Below, piece by piece: positions 1 through 7,542 of a stretch of 13,512 nt of DNA. Position 1 is the stretch's first letter; each line of letters begins with the position of its first letter. The stretch covers positions 1 to 13,512 of the forward strand of contig CANGOK010000058.1 in the NCBI GenBank assembly GCA_947455285.1, read 5' to 3'. The translations under genes and the position numbers were made by a program. The DNA comes from Beijerinckiaceae bacterium. Lineage in GTDB: Bacteria; Pseudomonadota; Alphaproteobacteria; Rhizobiales; Beijerinckiaceae. The notes beneath the pieces were generated by a model. That model worked only from the letters and a program-made list of their open reading frames with translations. It was not told the origin of the DNA and searched no databases.

Positions 1-72
1 GAGCGGATGGCTCTCGATGAGGCGCCTGATTTCCTCTGGTCGTGTTTCGGCGAAATGGGGCGGGATATACAT
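1..72 (-). CDS. PaiB-type FMN-binding negative transcriptional regulator, N-terminal fragment
   Basis: Only the first 24 codons are present, starting at ATG 72 and running off the left edge in frame. The peptide begins MYIPPHF and continues with ETRPEEIRRLIESHPL. This matches the N-terminus of the PaiB family (MYxPxxF, then a helix, then a conserved HP before the flavin-binding strand). PaiB-type proteins are split-barrel flavin-binding proteins; the Bacillus member is described as a negative regulator of sporulation and protease genes, and most others are uncharacterised. No good Shine-Dalgarno sequence is visible upstream. The gene lies downstream of the pnp terminator on the same strand, so it should have its own promoter in 73-132, but I see no convincing one. 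The family call rests on a short segment; the rest of the protein cannot be checked here. Confidence 0.7.
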   Translation of the reverse strand, partial: MYIPPHFAETRPEEIRRLIESHPL

Positions 73-132
73 CGTCGTCTCGCGGCTGCGGTTCGTGACC
101 CGCAAGCATAGGGCATCCCGCAAAGAGCGCAT

Positions 133-161
133 AAAAAAAGCGCCCCCGAGAGGGCGCTTTT
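133..161 (-). terminator. Rho-independent terminator after pnp
   Basis: On the minus strand, AAAAGCGCCC (161-152) pairs perfectly with GGGCGCTTTT (145-136) around a 6-nt loop. The U tract continues to 133, giving seven consecutive T on the minus strand. It begins 22 nt after the pnp stop codon and is a textbook intrinsic terminator for the ribosomal cluster. On the plus strand the hairpin is followed by only four T, so termination there would be weaker. Confidence 0.92.
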
Positions 162-183
162 CTATTCATGAGGGCCTTGCGCC

Positions 184-2358
184 TTATTCGGCAGGCTGCT
201 CGCCTTCGCCCTTGGCGGCGGCGGCTTCGGCCTTCTGCTTGGCTTCGAGGTCTTCGCCGGTCTGCTGGTCGACGACGCGCATCGACAGGCGAACCTTGCC
301 GCGATCGTCGAAGCCCATGAGCTTCACCTTCACCTTGTCGCCTTCCTTGACGACATCGGTGGTCTTGGCGACGCGCTGGGTGGCGAGCTGCGAGATATGC
401 ACGAGGCCGTCGCGGGCGCCGAAGAAGTTCACGAAGGCGCCGAAGTCCGTCGTCTTCACGACAGTGCCTTCGTAGACCATGCCGACTTCGGGGTCAGACG
501 CGATGGACTTGATCCAGTTGATCGCCGCCTTGATGGAGTTGCCATCGGAAGAGGCGATCTTCACGGTGCCGTCGTCCTCGATGTTGATCTTGGCGCCGGT
601 CTTCTCGACGATCTCGCGGATCACCTTGCCGCCGGTGCCGATCACTTCGCGGATCTTGTCCGTGGGGATCTTCATGGTTTCGATGCGCGGGGCGAATTCG
701 CCGAGTTCCGCGCGGGCGCCGGTCAGCGCCTTGCCCATCTCGCCGAGGATATGCAGACGGCCGTCCTTCGCCTGAGCGAGGGCGACGCGCATGATCTCTT
801 CGGTGATGCCGGCGATCTTGATGTCCATCTGCAGCGACGTGACGCCGTGATCGGTGCCCGCCACCTTGAAGTCCATGTCGCCGAGGTGATCCTCGTCGCC
901 GAGAATGTCGGACAGAACCGCAAAGCGCTCACCCTCGAGGATGAGGCCCATGGCGATGCCGGCCGTGGGACGCTTCAACGGAACGCCAGCGTCCATGAGG
1001 GCGAGCGAGGAGCCGCAGACGGTCGCCATGGAGGACGAACCATTGGACTCCGTGATCTCCGACACGACGCGGATCGTGTAGGGGAACTCAGCCTGCGTCG
1101 GCAGCATCGGGCGCACAGCGCGCCAGGCGAGCTTGCCATGGCCGATTTCGCGACGGCCGGGCGAACCCATGCGGCCGGTTTCGCCGACGGAGTAGGGAGG
1201 GAAGTTGTAGTGGAGCAGGAAGCGCTCCTTGTAGGTTCCCTCGAGCGAGTCGATGAACTGCTCATCTTCGCCCGTGCCCAGCGTGGCGACGACCAGCGCC
1301 TGCGTCTCGCCGCGGGTGAAGATCGCCGAACCATGGGTGCGGGGCAGAACGCCAACCTGCGACAGGATCGGGCGCACGGTGCGCACGTCGCGGCCGTCGA
1401 TGCGGATGCCGGTGTCGAGGATGTTGTTGCGAACGACCTTCGCCTGCAGGTCATGGAAGACCTCGCCGACGAGCTGCTTGTCGAACTTCGGCTCCTGACC
1501 CTCAGGGAAGATCGCGGCCATGGTCTTCGCCTTCACGGCGTCGACGGCGGCGTAGCGCTCCTGCTTGACTGTCTTCTTGTAGGCTTCGCGCAGTTCGGCC
1601 TCGGCGATGGCGCTGACGGCGGTCTCGATGTCCGCCTTGTTCGGCAGAACGAGATCGCGCGGCTCCTTGGCGGCCTTTTCGGCGAGGCGGATGATGGCGT
1701 CGACCACGGGCTGGAAGCCGCGATGACCCGTCATGACAGCTTCAAGCATGGTCTCTTCGGAAAGCTCCTTGGCTTCCGATTCCACCATCAGCACGGCGTC
1801 GGCGGTGCCGGCCATGACGAGCTCGAGGCCGGATTCCTTCATCTCGTCGATGGTGGGGTTCAGCTTCAGCGCGCCGTTGATATAGCCGACGCGAGCGGCG
1901 CCCACCGGACCCATGAAGGGAATGCCGGAGATCGTCAGAGCAGCGGAGACGGCGACCATCGACAGGATGTCGGGATCGTTCTCAAGGTCGTGCGACAGCA
2001 CGGTGACGACGACCTGCGTGTCGTTGCGATATCCCTCGGGGAAGAGGGGACGGATCGGACGGTCGATCAGGCGCGAGATCAGCGTCTCGCGCTCGGAGGG
2101 ACGACCTTCGCGCTTGAAATAGCCGCCGGGAATGCGGCCAGCCGCGAAAGCCTTTTCCTGATAGTTCACGGTGAGGGGGAAGAAGTCCACGCCGGGCTTC
2201 GGCTTCTTGGCGGAGACGACGGTGGCGAGCACAGTGGTTTCGCCGTAGCTCGCCCAGACGGCGCCGTCGGCCTGACGGGCCACCCGGCCCGTTTCGAGAA
2301 CCAGCTTGCGGCCGGCCCAGTCGAGTTCTTCACGATGTATTTCGAACATATCGTTCAT
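184..2358 (-). CDS. pnp: Polyribonucleotide nucleotidyltransferase (PNPase)
   Basis: Phosphorolytic 3'-5' exoribonuclease that releases nucleoside diphosphates and can also add 3' tails; it works in the cytoplasm as a trimer, often in a degradosome. The 724-aa product has the full family layout: first RNase PH domain (about 15-148) with the GGYFKREGRPSERE segment (79-91), all-helical linker domain (about 240-315), catalytic second RNase PH domain (about 325-550) with the GDEDHLGDMDFK motif (487-498) holding the catalytic acidic residues, KH domain with GTGG (574-577), and S1 domain (about 625-695). The tail is Ala/Glu-rich and acidic. ATG 2358 gives MNDMFEIHREE. The in-frame ATG at 2349 (MFEIHREE) matches the usual alphaproteobacterial start at least as well, and neither has a clear Shine-Dalgarno sequence. 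Last gene of the cluster; its leader is heavily structured (2436-2576). Confidence 0.97.
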   Translation of the reverse strand: MNDMFEIHREELDWAGRKLVLETGRVARQADGAVWASYGETTVLATVVSAKKPKPGVDFFPLTVNYQEKAFAAGRIPGGYFKREGRPSERETLISRLIDRPIRPLFPEGYRNDTQVVVTVLSHDLENDPDILSMVAVSAALTISGIPFMGPVGAARVGYINGALKLNPTIDEMKESGLELVMAGTADAVLMVESEAKELSEETMLEAVMTGHRGFQPVVDAIIRLAEKAAKEPRDLVLPNKADIETAVSAIAEAELREAYKKTVKQERYAAVDAVKAKTMAAIFPEGQEPKFDKQLVGEVFHDLQAKVVRNNILDTGIRIDGRDVRTVRPILSQVGVLPRTHGSAIFTRGETQALVVATLGTGEDEQFIDSLEGTYKERFLLHYNFPPYSVGETGRMGSPGRREIGHGKLAWRAVRPMLPTQAEFPYTIRVVSEITESNGSSSMATVCGSSLALMDAGVPLKRPTAGIAMGLILEGERFAVLSDILGDEDHLGDMDFKVAGTDHGVTSLQMDIKIAGITEEIMRVALAQAKDGRLHILGEMGKALTGARAELGEFAPRIETMKIPTDKIREVIGTGGKVIREIVEKTGAKINIEDDGTVKIASSDGNSIKAAINWIKSIASDPEVGMVYEGTVVKTTDFGAFVNFFGARDGLVHISQLATQRVAKTTDVVKEGDKVKVKLMGFDDRGKVRLSMRVVDQQTGEDLEAKQKAEAAAAKGEGEQPAE

Positions 2359-2435
2359 CTTTCATGACGCGGGAAGAGCGCGGAGCCATGAGCAAGACGG
2401 CGAGACGTCGCATTTGTTTTTGCGCGGCGTCCGGC

Positions 2436-2576
2436 GATCCTGCCGCATGGCGCAAGGATCTTCCCAGTTGAAACGACGACCCCATGCCGCCGTTTCGGCC
2501 GGAGCGGGCTTGAAGCCCGGGCTCCGGAATGGCTGAGGGCGCCTTCGCCCGCAGCCAGCACAGCCGGCGAACCGGC
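2436..2576 (-). promoter_or_regulatory. Tandem stem-loop array between rpsO and pnp (probable RNA processing/control region)
   Basis: Five hairpins follow one another in the minus-strand RNA, starting 7 nt after the rpsO stop. (1) 2563-2576: GCCGG/CCGGC with a UUCG loop. (2) 2531-2556: 5+5 bp (GGCTG and GGGCG arms) with one internal mismatch. (3) 2499-2527: CCGGAG/CTCCGG outside and a 5-6 bp GC stem inside, with a 2-nt bulge. (4) 2470-2496: 11 bp with a 5-nt loop, including two G-U pairs that form only in the minus-strand RNA. (5) 2436-2460: GATCCT/AGGATC with a short bulged inner stem. None is followed by a U tract, so these are not ordinary terminators. In E. coli the rpsO-pnp intergenic region is cut by RNase III and is the site of PNPase autocontrol; an equivalent role is inferred here. 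No pnp promoter is convincing in 2359-2583. Confidence 0.6.
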
Positions 2577-2583
2577 GTCGAGA

Positions 2584-2853
2584 TCAGCGGCGGATGCCGA
2601 GACGCTCGATGAGAGCCTTGTAGCGGGGCTCGTCGCGACGCTTCACATAGTCGAGAAGCTGACGGCGCTGGGAGACCAGCTTCAGCAGACCACGGCGGGA
2701 ATGGTTGTCCTTGACGTGGGTCTTGAAGTGCTCGGTGAGGTTGGTGATGCGCTCGGTCAGGATCGCGACCTGAACCTCGGGCGAACCCGTGTCGCCAGTC
2801 TTGGCGCCATGTTCCTTGATCAGCGCCTGCTTGCGCTCAGCAGAAATCGACAT
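2584..2853 (-). CDS. rpsO: 30S ribosomal protein S15
   Basis: Primary 16S rRNA-binding protein of the 30S platform; binds the helix 20/21/22 junction. The product is 89 aa, the same length as E. coli S15, with the family elements GDTGSPEVQ (20-28), H42, and the DNHSRRGLL segment (49-57) carrying the conserved D49, H51 and S52 that contact rRNA. An in-frame ATG at 2868 would add five residues (MKGHP). The start at 2853 is preferred because AAAGGA (2865-2860) sits 6 nt upstream and the protein then begins MSISAERK like its relatives. It lies between truB and pnp, the usual order. S15 commonly represses its own mRNA, and a candidate structure lies just upstream (2874-2911). Confidence 0.97.
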   Translation of the reverse strand: MSISAERKQALIKEHGAKTGDTGSPEVQVAILTERITNLTEHFKTHVKDNHSRRGLLKLVSQRRQLLDYVKRRDEPRYKALIERLGIRR

Positions 2854-2873
2854 CGGATGTCCTTTCAAGTTGC

Positions 2874-2911
2874 GCCCGCCGAAAACAGTGGGCTGTCATA
2901 AAACTGCGGGC
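2874..2911 (-). promoter_or_regulatory. Candidate rpsO leader stem (possible S15 autoregulatory element)
   Basis: In the minus-strand RNA, GCCCGC (2911-2906) pairs with GCGGGC (2879-2874). Inside lies an asymmetric loop and a small ACAG/CUGU hairpin (2896-2885). The structure ends 8 nt before the rpsO Shine-Dalgarno sequence at 2865-2860, where a bound protein could block ribosomes. S15 is known to bind structured leaders of its own mRNA in several phyla, including alphaproteobacteria, and these differ in shape between groups. Whether this stem carries the S15 recognition elements cannot be decided by eye. Confidence 0.35.
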
Positions 2912-2949
2912 CGGGCCGGGATGTCGTCCAGCCGGGTCCAAACACGATT

Positions 2950-2973
2950 AGCGCGGAGTTGGGACCCCGCGCT
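2950..2973 (-). other. GC-rich hairpin in the truB-rpsO gap
   Basis: AGCGCGG (2950-2956) and CCGCGCT (2967-2973) form a perfect 7-bp stem with a 10-nt loop; it reads the same way on either strand. There is no following U tract, so it is not an intrinsic terminator. It is flanked by two copies of the plus-strand octamer acacgatt (2942-2949 and 2986-2993). It may be part of the rpsO leader or a site of processing or 3'-end protection after truB; function unknown. Confidence 0.4.
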
Positions 2974-3024
2974 GCCCGGGCTTATACACGATTTTGCGGG
3001 GAAGGCCACCCCAAAGGGCGAGGG

Positions 3025-3930
3025 TTAAAACGGCAGGTTGAAAACCCGGCTCGGCACAAGCTCGCCCTTCGTCACCTCGCCAAAGGCGACCGGCACGCCG
3101 CCGCAGGCCGCGTAAGCCGCGCCGCCCGCAGGCGCATCGCGCCCGCGCAGGATGATCGACTGGCCGCGCCGCAGCCGCGCCGCGCCATCCCGATCCACGA
3201 CGATGCAAGCGACCTCGCTCAAGCCCGCCTCAACCGGCAGCATGAGCTCGAAGGGGTCCAGCCCTTCCACCTCGAACTCGCCGAGTTCGACGAGATCCTC
3301 TTCCGTGAAAGGGCCGACCCGCGTGCGGCGCAGGGCCGTCACATGGCCAAGGCATCCGAGATGGCGCCCGAGATCGCGGGCGATGGCGCGCACATAGGTG
3401 CCCTTGGTGCACTGGGCCTCAAGCACCGCCTCGTCTTCGTTCGCCGAAACCAGCTCAAGCGAATTGATCGTGACGGGGCGCGGCTGGAGGATCACCTCTT
3501 CGCCATCGCGGGCGAGGTCATAGGCGCGCTCGCCATTGACCTTGATCGCCGAAAAGGCGGGGGGAACCTGCATGATCGTGCCGGTGAAATAGGGAAGCGC
3601 GGCGGCGACCTGATCGGCGGCGGGGCGCAAATCGCTGGTGCGCACAACGGCGCCCTCGGAATCGTCGCTATCGGTCTCGACGCCCCAGCGCACGGTGAAG
3701 CGATAGGCCTTCTCGCCATCCTGAACGAAGGGGACAGTTTTGGTGGCTTCGCCAAACGCTATCGGCAGGATGCCCGAGGCCAACGGATCGAGCGTGCCCG
3801 CATGGCCAGCCTTCTTCGCATTGAAGATGCGCTTGAGACGCGAGACGGCGTGGGTCGATGTCATGCCGACGGGCTTGTCGAGCACGACCCAGCCGTTGAT
3901 TTCGACGCGCGTGGAGCGGCGCTGGTTCAT
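3025..3930 (-). CDS. truB: tRNA pseudouridine(55) synthase
   Basis: Converts U55 of the tRNA T-loop to pseudouridine. The 301-aa product shows the TruB landmarks: GWVVLDKPVGMTS at the N-terminus (13-25), the catalytic aspartate D48 in AGTLDPLASG, Y76 in the KAYRF segment that stacks on the flipped base, VPPAFSAIKVNGERAYDLAR (122-141), and KGTYVRAIARDLG (176-188) with the conserved Arg. The C-terminal region (about 250-301) is the short PUA-like part. Length is normal for the family. ATG 3930 is preceded by AGAAGAG, a weak ribosome binding site. It follows rbfA by 36 nt, so the two are surely cotranscribed, and 171 nt separate it from rpsO. Confidence 0.97.
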   Translation of the reverse strand: MNQRRSTRVEINGWVVLDKPVGMTSTHAVSRLKRIFNAKKAGHAGTLDPLASGILPIAFGEATKTVPFVQDGEKAYRFTVRWGVETDSDDSEGAVVRTSDLRPAADQVAAALPYFTGTIMQVPPAFSAIKVNGERAYDLARDGEEVILQPRPVTINSLELVSANEDEAVLEAQCTKGTYVRAIARDLGRHLGCLGHVTALRRTRVGPFTEEDLVELGEFEVEGLDPFELMLPVEAGLSEVACIVVDRDGAARLRRGQSIILRGRDAPAGGAAYAACGGVPVAFGEVTKGELVPSRVFNLPF

Positions 3931-3966
3931 TGGGCTCTTCTTTGTCTGGAATGGCGTAACGCGAAC

Positions 3967-4368
3967 TCAGGACTCTTCGTCGAGGTCGCCACGCACCTTG
4001 GGAGAATTCAGCAACGCATCAATCTTGGCTGCATTGTCGAAGGAATCGTCAATGCGGAATCGGACCTCCGGCGCAAATTTCAAATTGACCTTGCGAGCGA
4101 TTTCGCCGCGCAGGAATTTCTTGTTCCGGTCGAGCGCCGCGATCACCTCGTTCGTGTCCTCTCCGCCGAGCGGCATCACGAAGACGGTGGCGAGCTTGAG
4201 GTCAGGGCTCATGCGCACGCGCGGCACGGTGACCACATGGGTCTCCAGCACGGGGTCCAGCACATCGCCTCGCGTGAGCAATTCCGCCATGGAATGACGG
4301 ATCAGTTCCGCGACGCGCAGCATGCGCTGGGAAGGTTCGCCGCTGTTGCTGTGGTGGGCTCGCGACAT
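3967..4368 (-). CDS. rbfA: Ribosome-binding factor A
   Basis: Late 30S assembly factor that binds near helix 1 of 16S rRNA and aids 17S-to-16S processing; needed especially in the cold. The 133-aa product begins with a short polar tail (1-13), then QRMLRVAELIRHSMAELL, the first helix of the single KH-type fold. The core follows: VTVPRVRMSPDLKLATVFV (46-64) and the basic RNA-binding segment NKKFLRGEIARKVNLKFAPEVRF (82-104). An acidic C-terminal tail ends DLDEES. ATG 4368 follows a GGAG with rather long spacing. A 246-nt gap separates it from infB, longer than the other spacings upstream in this cluster. I see no clear promoter or gene in that gap. Confidence 0.95.
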   Translation of the reverse strand: MSRAHHSNSGEPSQRMLRVAELIRHSMAELLTRGDVLDPVLETHVVTVPRVRMSPDLKLATVFVMPLGGEDTNEVIAALDRNKKFLRGEIARKVNLKFAPEVRFRIDDSFDNAAKIDALLNSPKVRGDLDEES

Positions 4369-4614
4369 TCGTCATCCACTCCGGAAACCTGGAGCCGCGT
4401 TGGGCTCACGGCGGCCCACCACCCGGATCGATACGGCATGGCGGCGGCCTTCATGTGAAGATCAATGCGGCGCCTCTGCGTCGCCCAAACCCACCGTTGC
4501 GGCTTGGACGCAAAGGCGGGCGGGCGCGGGAGATACGCCTATTCTGCGCAGGGGACAAGACCGTGTCCGATCAAATCCCCAGACCAGCGCAGTAATCAAA
4601 AGTGAGACGCGGCC

Positions 4615-7542
4615 TTAGAGGCTGCGCTTCACCTCCACGACGCGATAGCACTCGATGATGTCGCCCGCGCGCATGTCCTGATAGGCCTCGAAAGCCATGC
4701 CGCAATCCTGACCGGCGACGACTTCCTTGACCTCGTCCTTGAAGCGCTTGAGGGTCGAGAGCTTGCCCTCGTGCACGACCACCCGATCGCGGATGAGGCG
4801 CACATTCGCGCCGCGCTCCACACGGCCGTCGCTGACGCGGCAACCCGCGACCTTGCCGACCTTGGTGATGTTGAACACTTCGAGGATCTCGGCGTTGCCA
4901 AGCATATCTTCGCGCAGCGTCGGCGCGAGAAGGCCAGACATGGCCGCCTTAACGTCATCCACGAGGTTGTAGATGATGTTGTAATAGCGGATTTCGATGC
5001 CCGAGCGCTCAGCCTGCTCACCCGCTTCCTTGTAGGCGCGGACGTTGAAGCCGATGACCGCGGCGCCAGAAGCCTCCGCGAGCGAAATGTCGGATTCGCT
5101 GATGCCGCCGACGCCCGCATGAACCACGCGCGCGCAGACTTCATCGGTGCCGAGCTTGTCGAGGGCGGCGATGATCGCCTCGACCGAACCCTGCACGTCG
5201 CCCTTGATGACCAGCGGGAATTCCTTGCGGCCCGCCGTCTTCAGCTGCGACATCATGTCCGCGAGCGAACCACGCGCCGTACCACCACGCACGGCGGCCT
5301 TCTCGCGCTTCTGACGCTCACGATATTCGGTGATCTCGCGGGCGCGGGCCTCGTTGTCTACGACCGCGACGCGATCGCCAGCCTCCGGCGCGCCCGAGAA
5401 GCCGAGCACTTCCACGGGGAAGGACGGCGGGGCCGAGGCCATGTGCGCGCCCTTGTCGTCGAGCAACGCGCGGACGCGGCCCCACTGGGAGCCCGCCACG
5501 ATGATATTGCCGACAGCCAGAGTGCCGCGCTGGACCAGCACGGTCGCAACGGGGCCGCGGCCGCGATCGAGGCGCGCCTCGATGACGGTGCCTTCGGCGG
5601 GACGTTCGGGATTGGCGTGCAGATCAAGCACTTCAGCCTGCAGCGCGATGGCTTCGAGCAGCTTGTCGAGATTGATCTTCTTGAGCGCCGAAACCTCAAC
5701 TTCAAGCACGTCACCGCCGAGGCTTTCGACCTGCACCTCGTACTGAAGCAATTCGCTGCGCACGCGCTCGGGCTTGGCGTCGGGCTTGTCAATCTTGTTG
5801 ATCGCCACGATCAGCGGCACGCCCGCCGCCTTGGCGTGATTGATGGCCTCAATCGTCTGGGGCATGACGCCGTCGTCAGCCGCCACGACCAGAACCACGA
5901 TGTCCGTCACCTTGGCGCCGCGGGCGCGCATGGCGGTGAAGGCCGCGTGGCCGGGCGTGTCGATGAAGGTGATCGGCGCGCCGCCAGGCGCGGTCACCTG
6001 ATAGGCGCCGATATGCTGGGTGATGCCGCCGGCCTCGCCAGAAACCACATTGGCCTGACGGATGGCGTCGAGCAGCGAGGTCTTGCCGTGGTCGACATGG
6101 CCCATGATGGTGACGACAGGCGGACGGGGAGCCAGATTCTCGTCGGCGTCCTGCGTGTCGAAAAGGCCCTCTTCCACGTCTGATTCCGCCACGCGCTTGA
6201 CGGTGTGGCCCATCTCTTCGGCGATCAGCTGCGCTGTGTCCGCGTCGATCACATCGGTGATCTTGCGCATTTCACCCTGACGCATGAGAAGCTTGATCAC
6301 ATCCACAGCGCGCTCCGACATGCGGTTGGCGAGTTCCTGGATGGTGATGGTCTCGGGCAGGATGACTTCGCGCTGCAGCTTTTCCTTCTGCTGCTGGCCG
6401 CCACGACCCGTCAAACGCTGCATGCGGCGACGGAACGAAGCGACTGAACGCGTACGCTCCTCCTCGTCCGCCCCAGCGTTGGTGACTGTGAGGCGGCCGC
6501 GGTTCTTCACCTCTGCGCCACGCGCGGGCTTGGCGGGCGGCAGAATGACCTTGGTGGGCAGGCCGGGACGGCGGATGACCCGCTTTTCCTCTTCCGTCGC
6601 ATTGACGCGGCGGACCCCAGGAGCCTCGGCGGTCGCGCCGGCGGCGCCAGCCAGGGGCTGACCGGGCTTGCGGACGCCCGGAGGCGGCGGGGGAGCGGGC
6701 TCACCGCCAGCAAGACGACGCGCGGCCTCCTGCTCGGAACGGCGACGGACTTCGGCTTCCTGAGCGCGGCGCGCGTCTTCCTCGCGCTTGCGCGCTTCGG
6801 CGGCTTCGCGCTCGACCTTCTCGCGGGCTTCGCGCTCGGCGCGGGCGACGGCCTCGATCTCGGCGCGGCGACGATCTTCCTCCTCGCGGCCACGGGCGTC
6901 CACGAGGGCGCGCTCACGAGCCTCACGCTCGGCGTCAGTCAGGGTGCGCAGCACCATTCCGCCAGGCGCGCGGCCGGGAGCGGCGGGACGCGCGGGCTGT
7001 GGGCCACGCGGCGGGGTCGGTCCACGGGGCGCGACCGTAGGCCCACGCGGCGCCGGAGCGGCGGCGGGCTTCGCCGCAGCGGCCGGCTTGGCGGCGACGG
7101 GAGCTGTCACCACCGGACGGGCGGGTGCAGGCGCGGCGGGCGCCGCAGCGACAGCCGGGGCGGGAGCCGCGACAGGAGCCGGCGCGGGCGCAGGCGCCGC
7201 AGCGGCGGGAGCAGGCGCTGCAGGCGCAGGAGCCGCAGGCGGAGCGACGACTGGCGTGGGGGCTGGAGCAGGCGCAGGCGCCGCGGCTGCCGGAGCCGCA
7301 GGGGCTGGCGCTACGGGCGGGGGCGCTGCAGGGGCCGCCGGAGCGGCGGGCGCCTTGGCGGTAGCGGCTGGCGTTGCGGCCGGGCCGATGGTGCGACGCT
7401 TCACGGTCTCGACCACGACCGCCTTGGTGCGGCCATGGGAGAAGCTCTGACGCACGACGCCCTGCTCCACCGGCCGCTTGAGGGACAGTGTCTTGGGGGC
7501 GACCGTCAGGGTCTTGTCGCCGGAATTCTTCGTATCACTCAT
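4615..7542 (-). CDS. infB: Translation initiation factor IF-2
   Basis: GTPase that brings formylmethionyl-tRNA to the 30S subunit and promotes 50S joining. The 975-aa product has an alphaproteobacterial IF-2 N-terminal motif (TLSLKRPVEQGVVRQSFSHG, 18-37), an Ala/Pro-rich linker (53-192), a highly charged probable coiled coil (200-278), a second IF2_N-type domain (about 393-445), and the G domain. GTPase motifs are G1 GHVDHGKTS (481-489), G2 with T508 in GGITQHIG, G3 DTPGH (528-532), G4 NKID (582-585) and G5 SAL (618-620). Domains II, III and the fMet-tRNA-binding C-terminal domain follow (about 650-975). The start codon overlaps the stop of the upstream gene as ATGA, implying translational coupling; only a weak GGGA lies upstream. 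Length is normal for alphaproteobacteria. Confidence 0.98.
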   Translation of the reverse strand: MSDTKNSGDKTLTVAPKTLSLKRPVEQGVVRQSFSHGRTKAVVVETVKRRTIGPAATPAATAKAPAAPAAPAAPPPVAPAPAAPAAAAPAPAPAPTPVVAPPAAPAPAAPAPAAAAPAPAPAPVAAPAPAVAAAPAAPAPARPVVTAPVAAKPAAAAKPAAAPAPRGPTVAPRGPTPPRGPQPARPAAPGRAPGGMVLRTLTDAEREARERALVDARGREEEDRRRAEIEAVARAEREAREKVEREAAEARKREEDARRAQEAEVRRRSEQEAARRLAGGEPAPPPPPGVRKPGQPLAGAAGATAEAPGVRRVNATEEEKRVIRRPGLPTKVILPPAKPARGAEVKNRGRLTVTNAGADEEERTRSVASFRRRMQRLTGRGGQQQKEKLQREVILPETITIQELANRMSERAVDVIKLLMRQGEMRKITDVIDADTAQLIAEEMGHTVKRVAESDVEEGLFDTQDADENLAPRPPVVTIMGHVDHGKTSLLDAIRQANVVSGEAGGITQHIGAYQVTAPGGAPITFIDTPGHAAFTAMRARGAKVTDIVVLVVAADDGVMPQTIEAINHAKAAGVPLIVAINKIDKPDAKPERVRSELLQYEVQVESLGGDVLEVEVSALKKINLDKLLEAIALQAEVLDLHANPERPAEGTVIEARLDRGRGPVATVLVQRGTLAVGNIIVAGSQWGRVRALLDDKGAHMASAPPSFPVEVLGFSGAPEAGDRVAVVDNEARAREITEYRERQKREKAAVRGGTARGSLADMMSQLKTAGRKEFPLVIKGDVQGSVEAIIAALDKLGTDEVCARVVHAGVGGISESDISLAEASGAAVIGFNVRAYKEAGEQAERSGIEIRYYNIIYNLVDDVKAAMSGLLAPTLREDMLGNAEILEVFNITKVGKVAGCRVSDGRVERGANVRLIRDRVVVHEGKLSTLKRFKDEVKEVVAGQDCGMAFEAYQDMRAGDIIECYRVVEVKRSL
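6967..7386 (-). repeat. Low-complexity Ala/Pro-coding tract within infB
   Basis: About 140 codons (IF-2 residues 53-192) consist almost wholly of Ala and Pro, with some Val, Gly, Arg and Lys, in irregular AP, AAP and PAPA runs. The DNA is very GC-rich and imperfectly repetitive. This gives long open readings on the plus strand that encode only Ala/Gly and are not genes. The tract is a flexible linker between the N-terminal IF-2 domain and the GTPase core, and its length may vary between strains by slippage or recombination. Confidence 0.85.

Noticed and set aside
397..2367. A 656-codon open frame on the plus strand opposite pnp
   Set aside because: It is the antisense reading of a genuine, fully motif-supported pnp gene. 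Its composition (very rich in D, H, G, A, R) is what complementary GC-rich codons give, and it has no recognisable domain.
2959..4458. A 499-codon open frame on the plus strand opposite truB and rbfA
   Set aside because: It crosses two real genes and their spacers, shows no family motif and has antisense-type composition.
4771..6183. A 470-codon open frame on the plus strand opposite infB
   Set aside because: Antisense shadow of the IF-2 GTPase and C-terminal domains; no recognisable protein features.
6788..7450. Ala/Gly-rich open frame on the plus strand
   Set aside because: It is the complement of the Ala/Pro linker and charged region of IF-2; low complexity and no independent gene signals.
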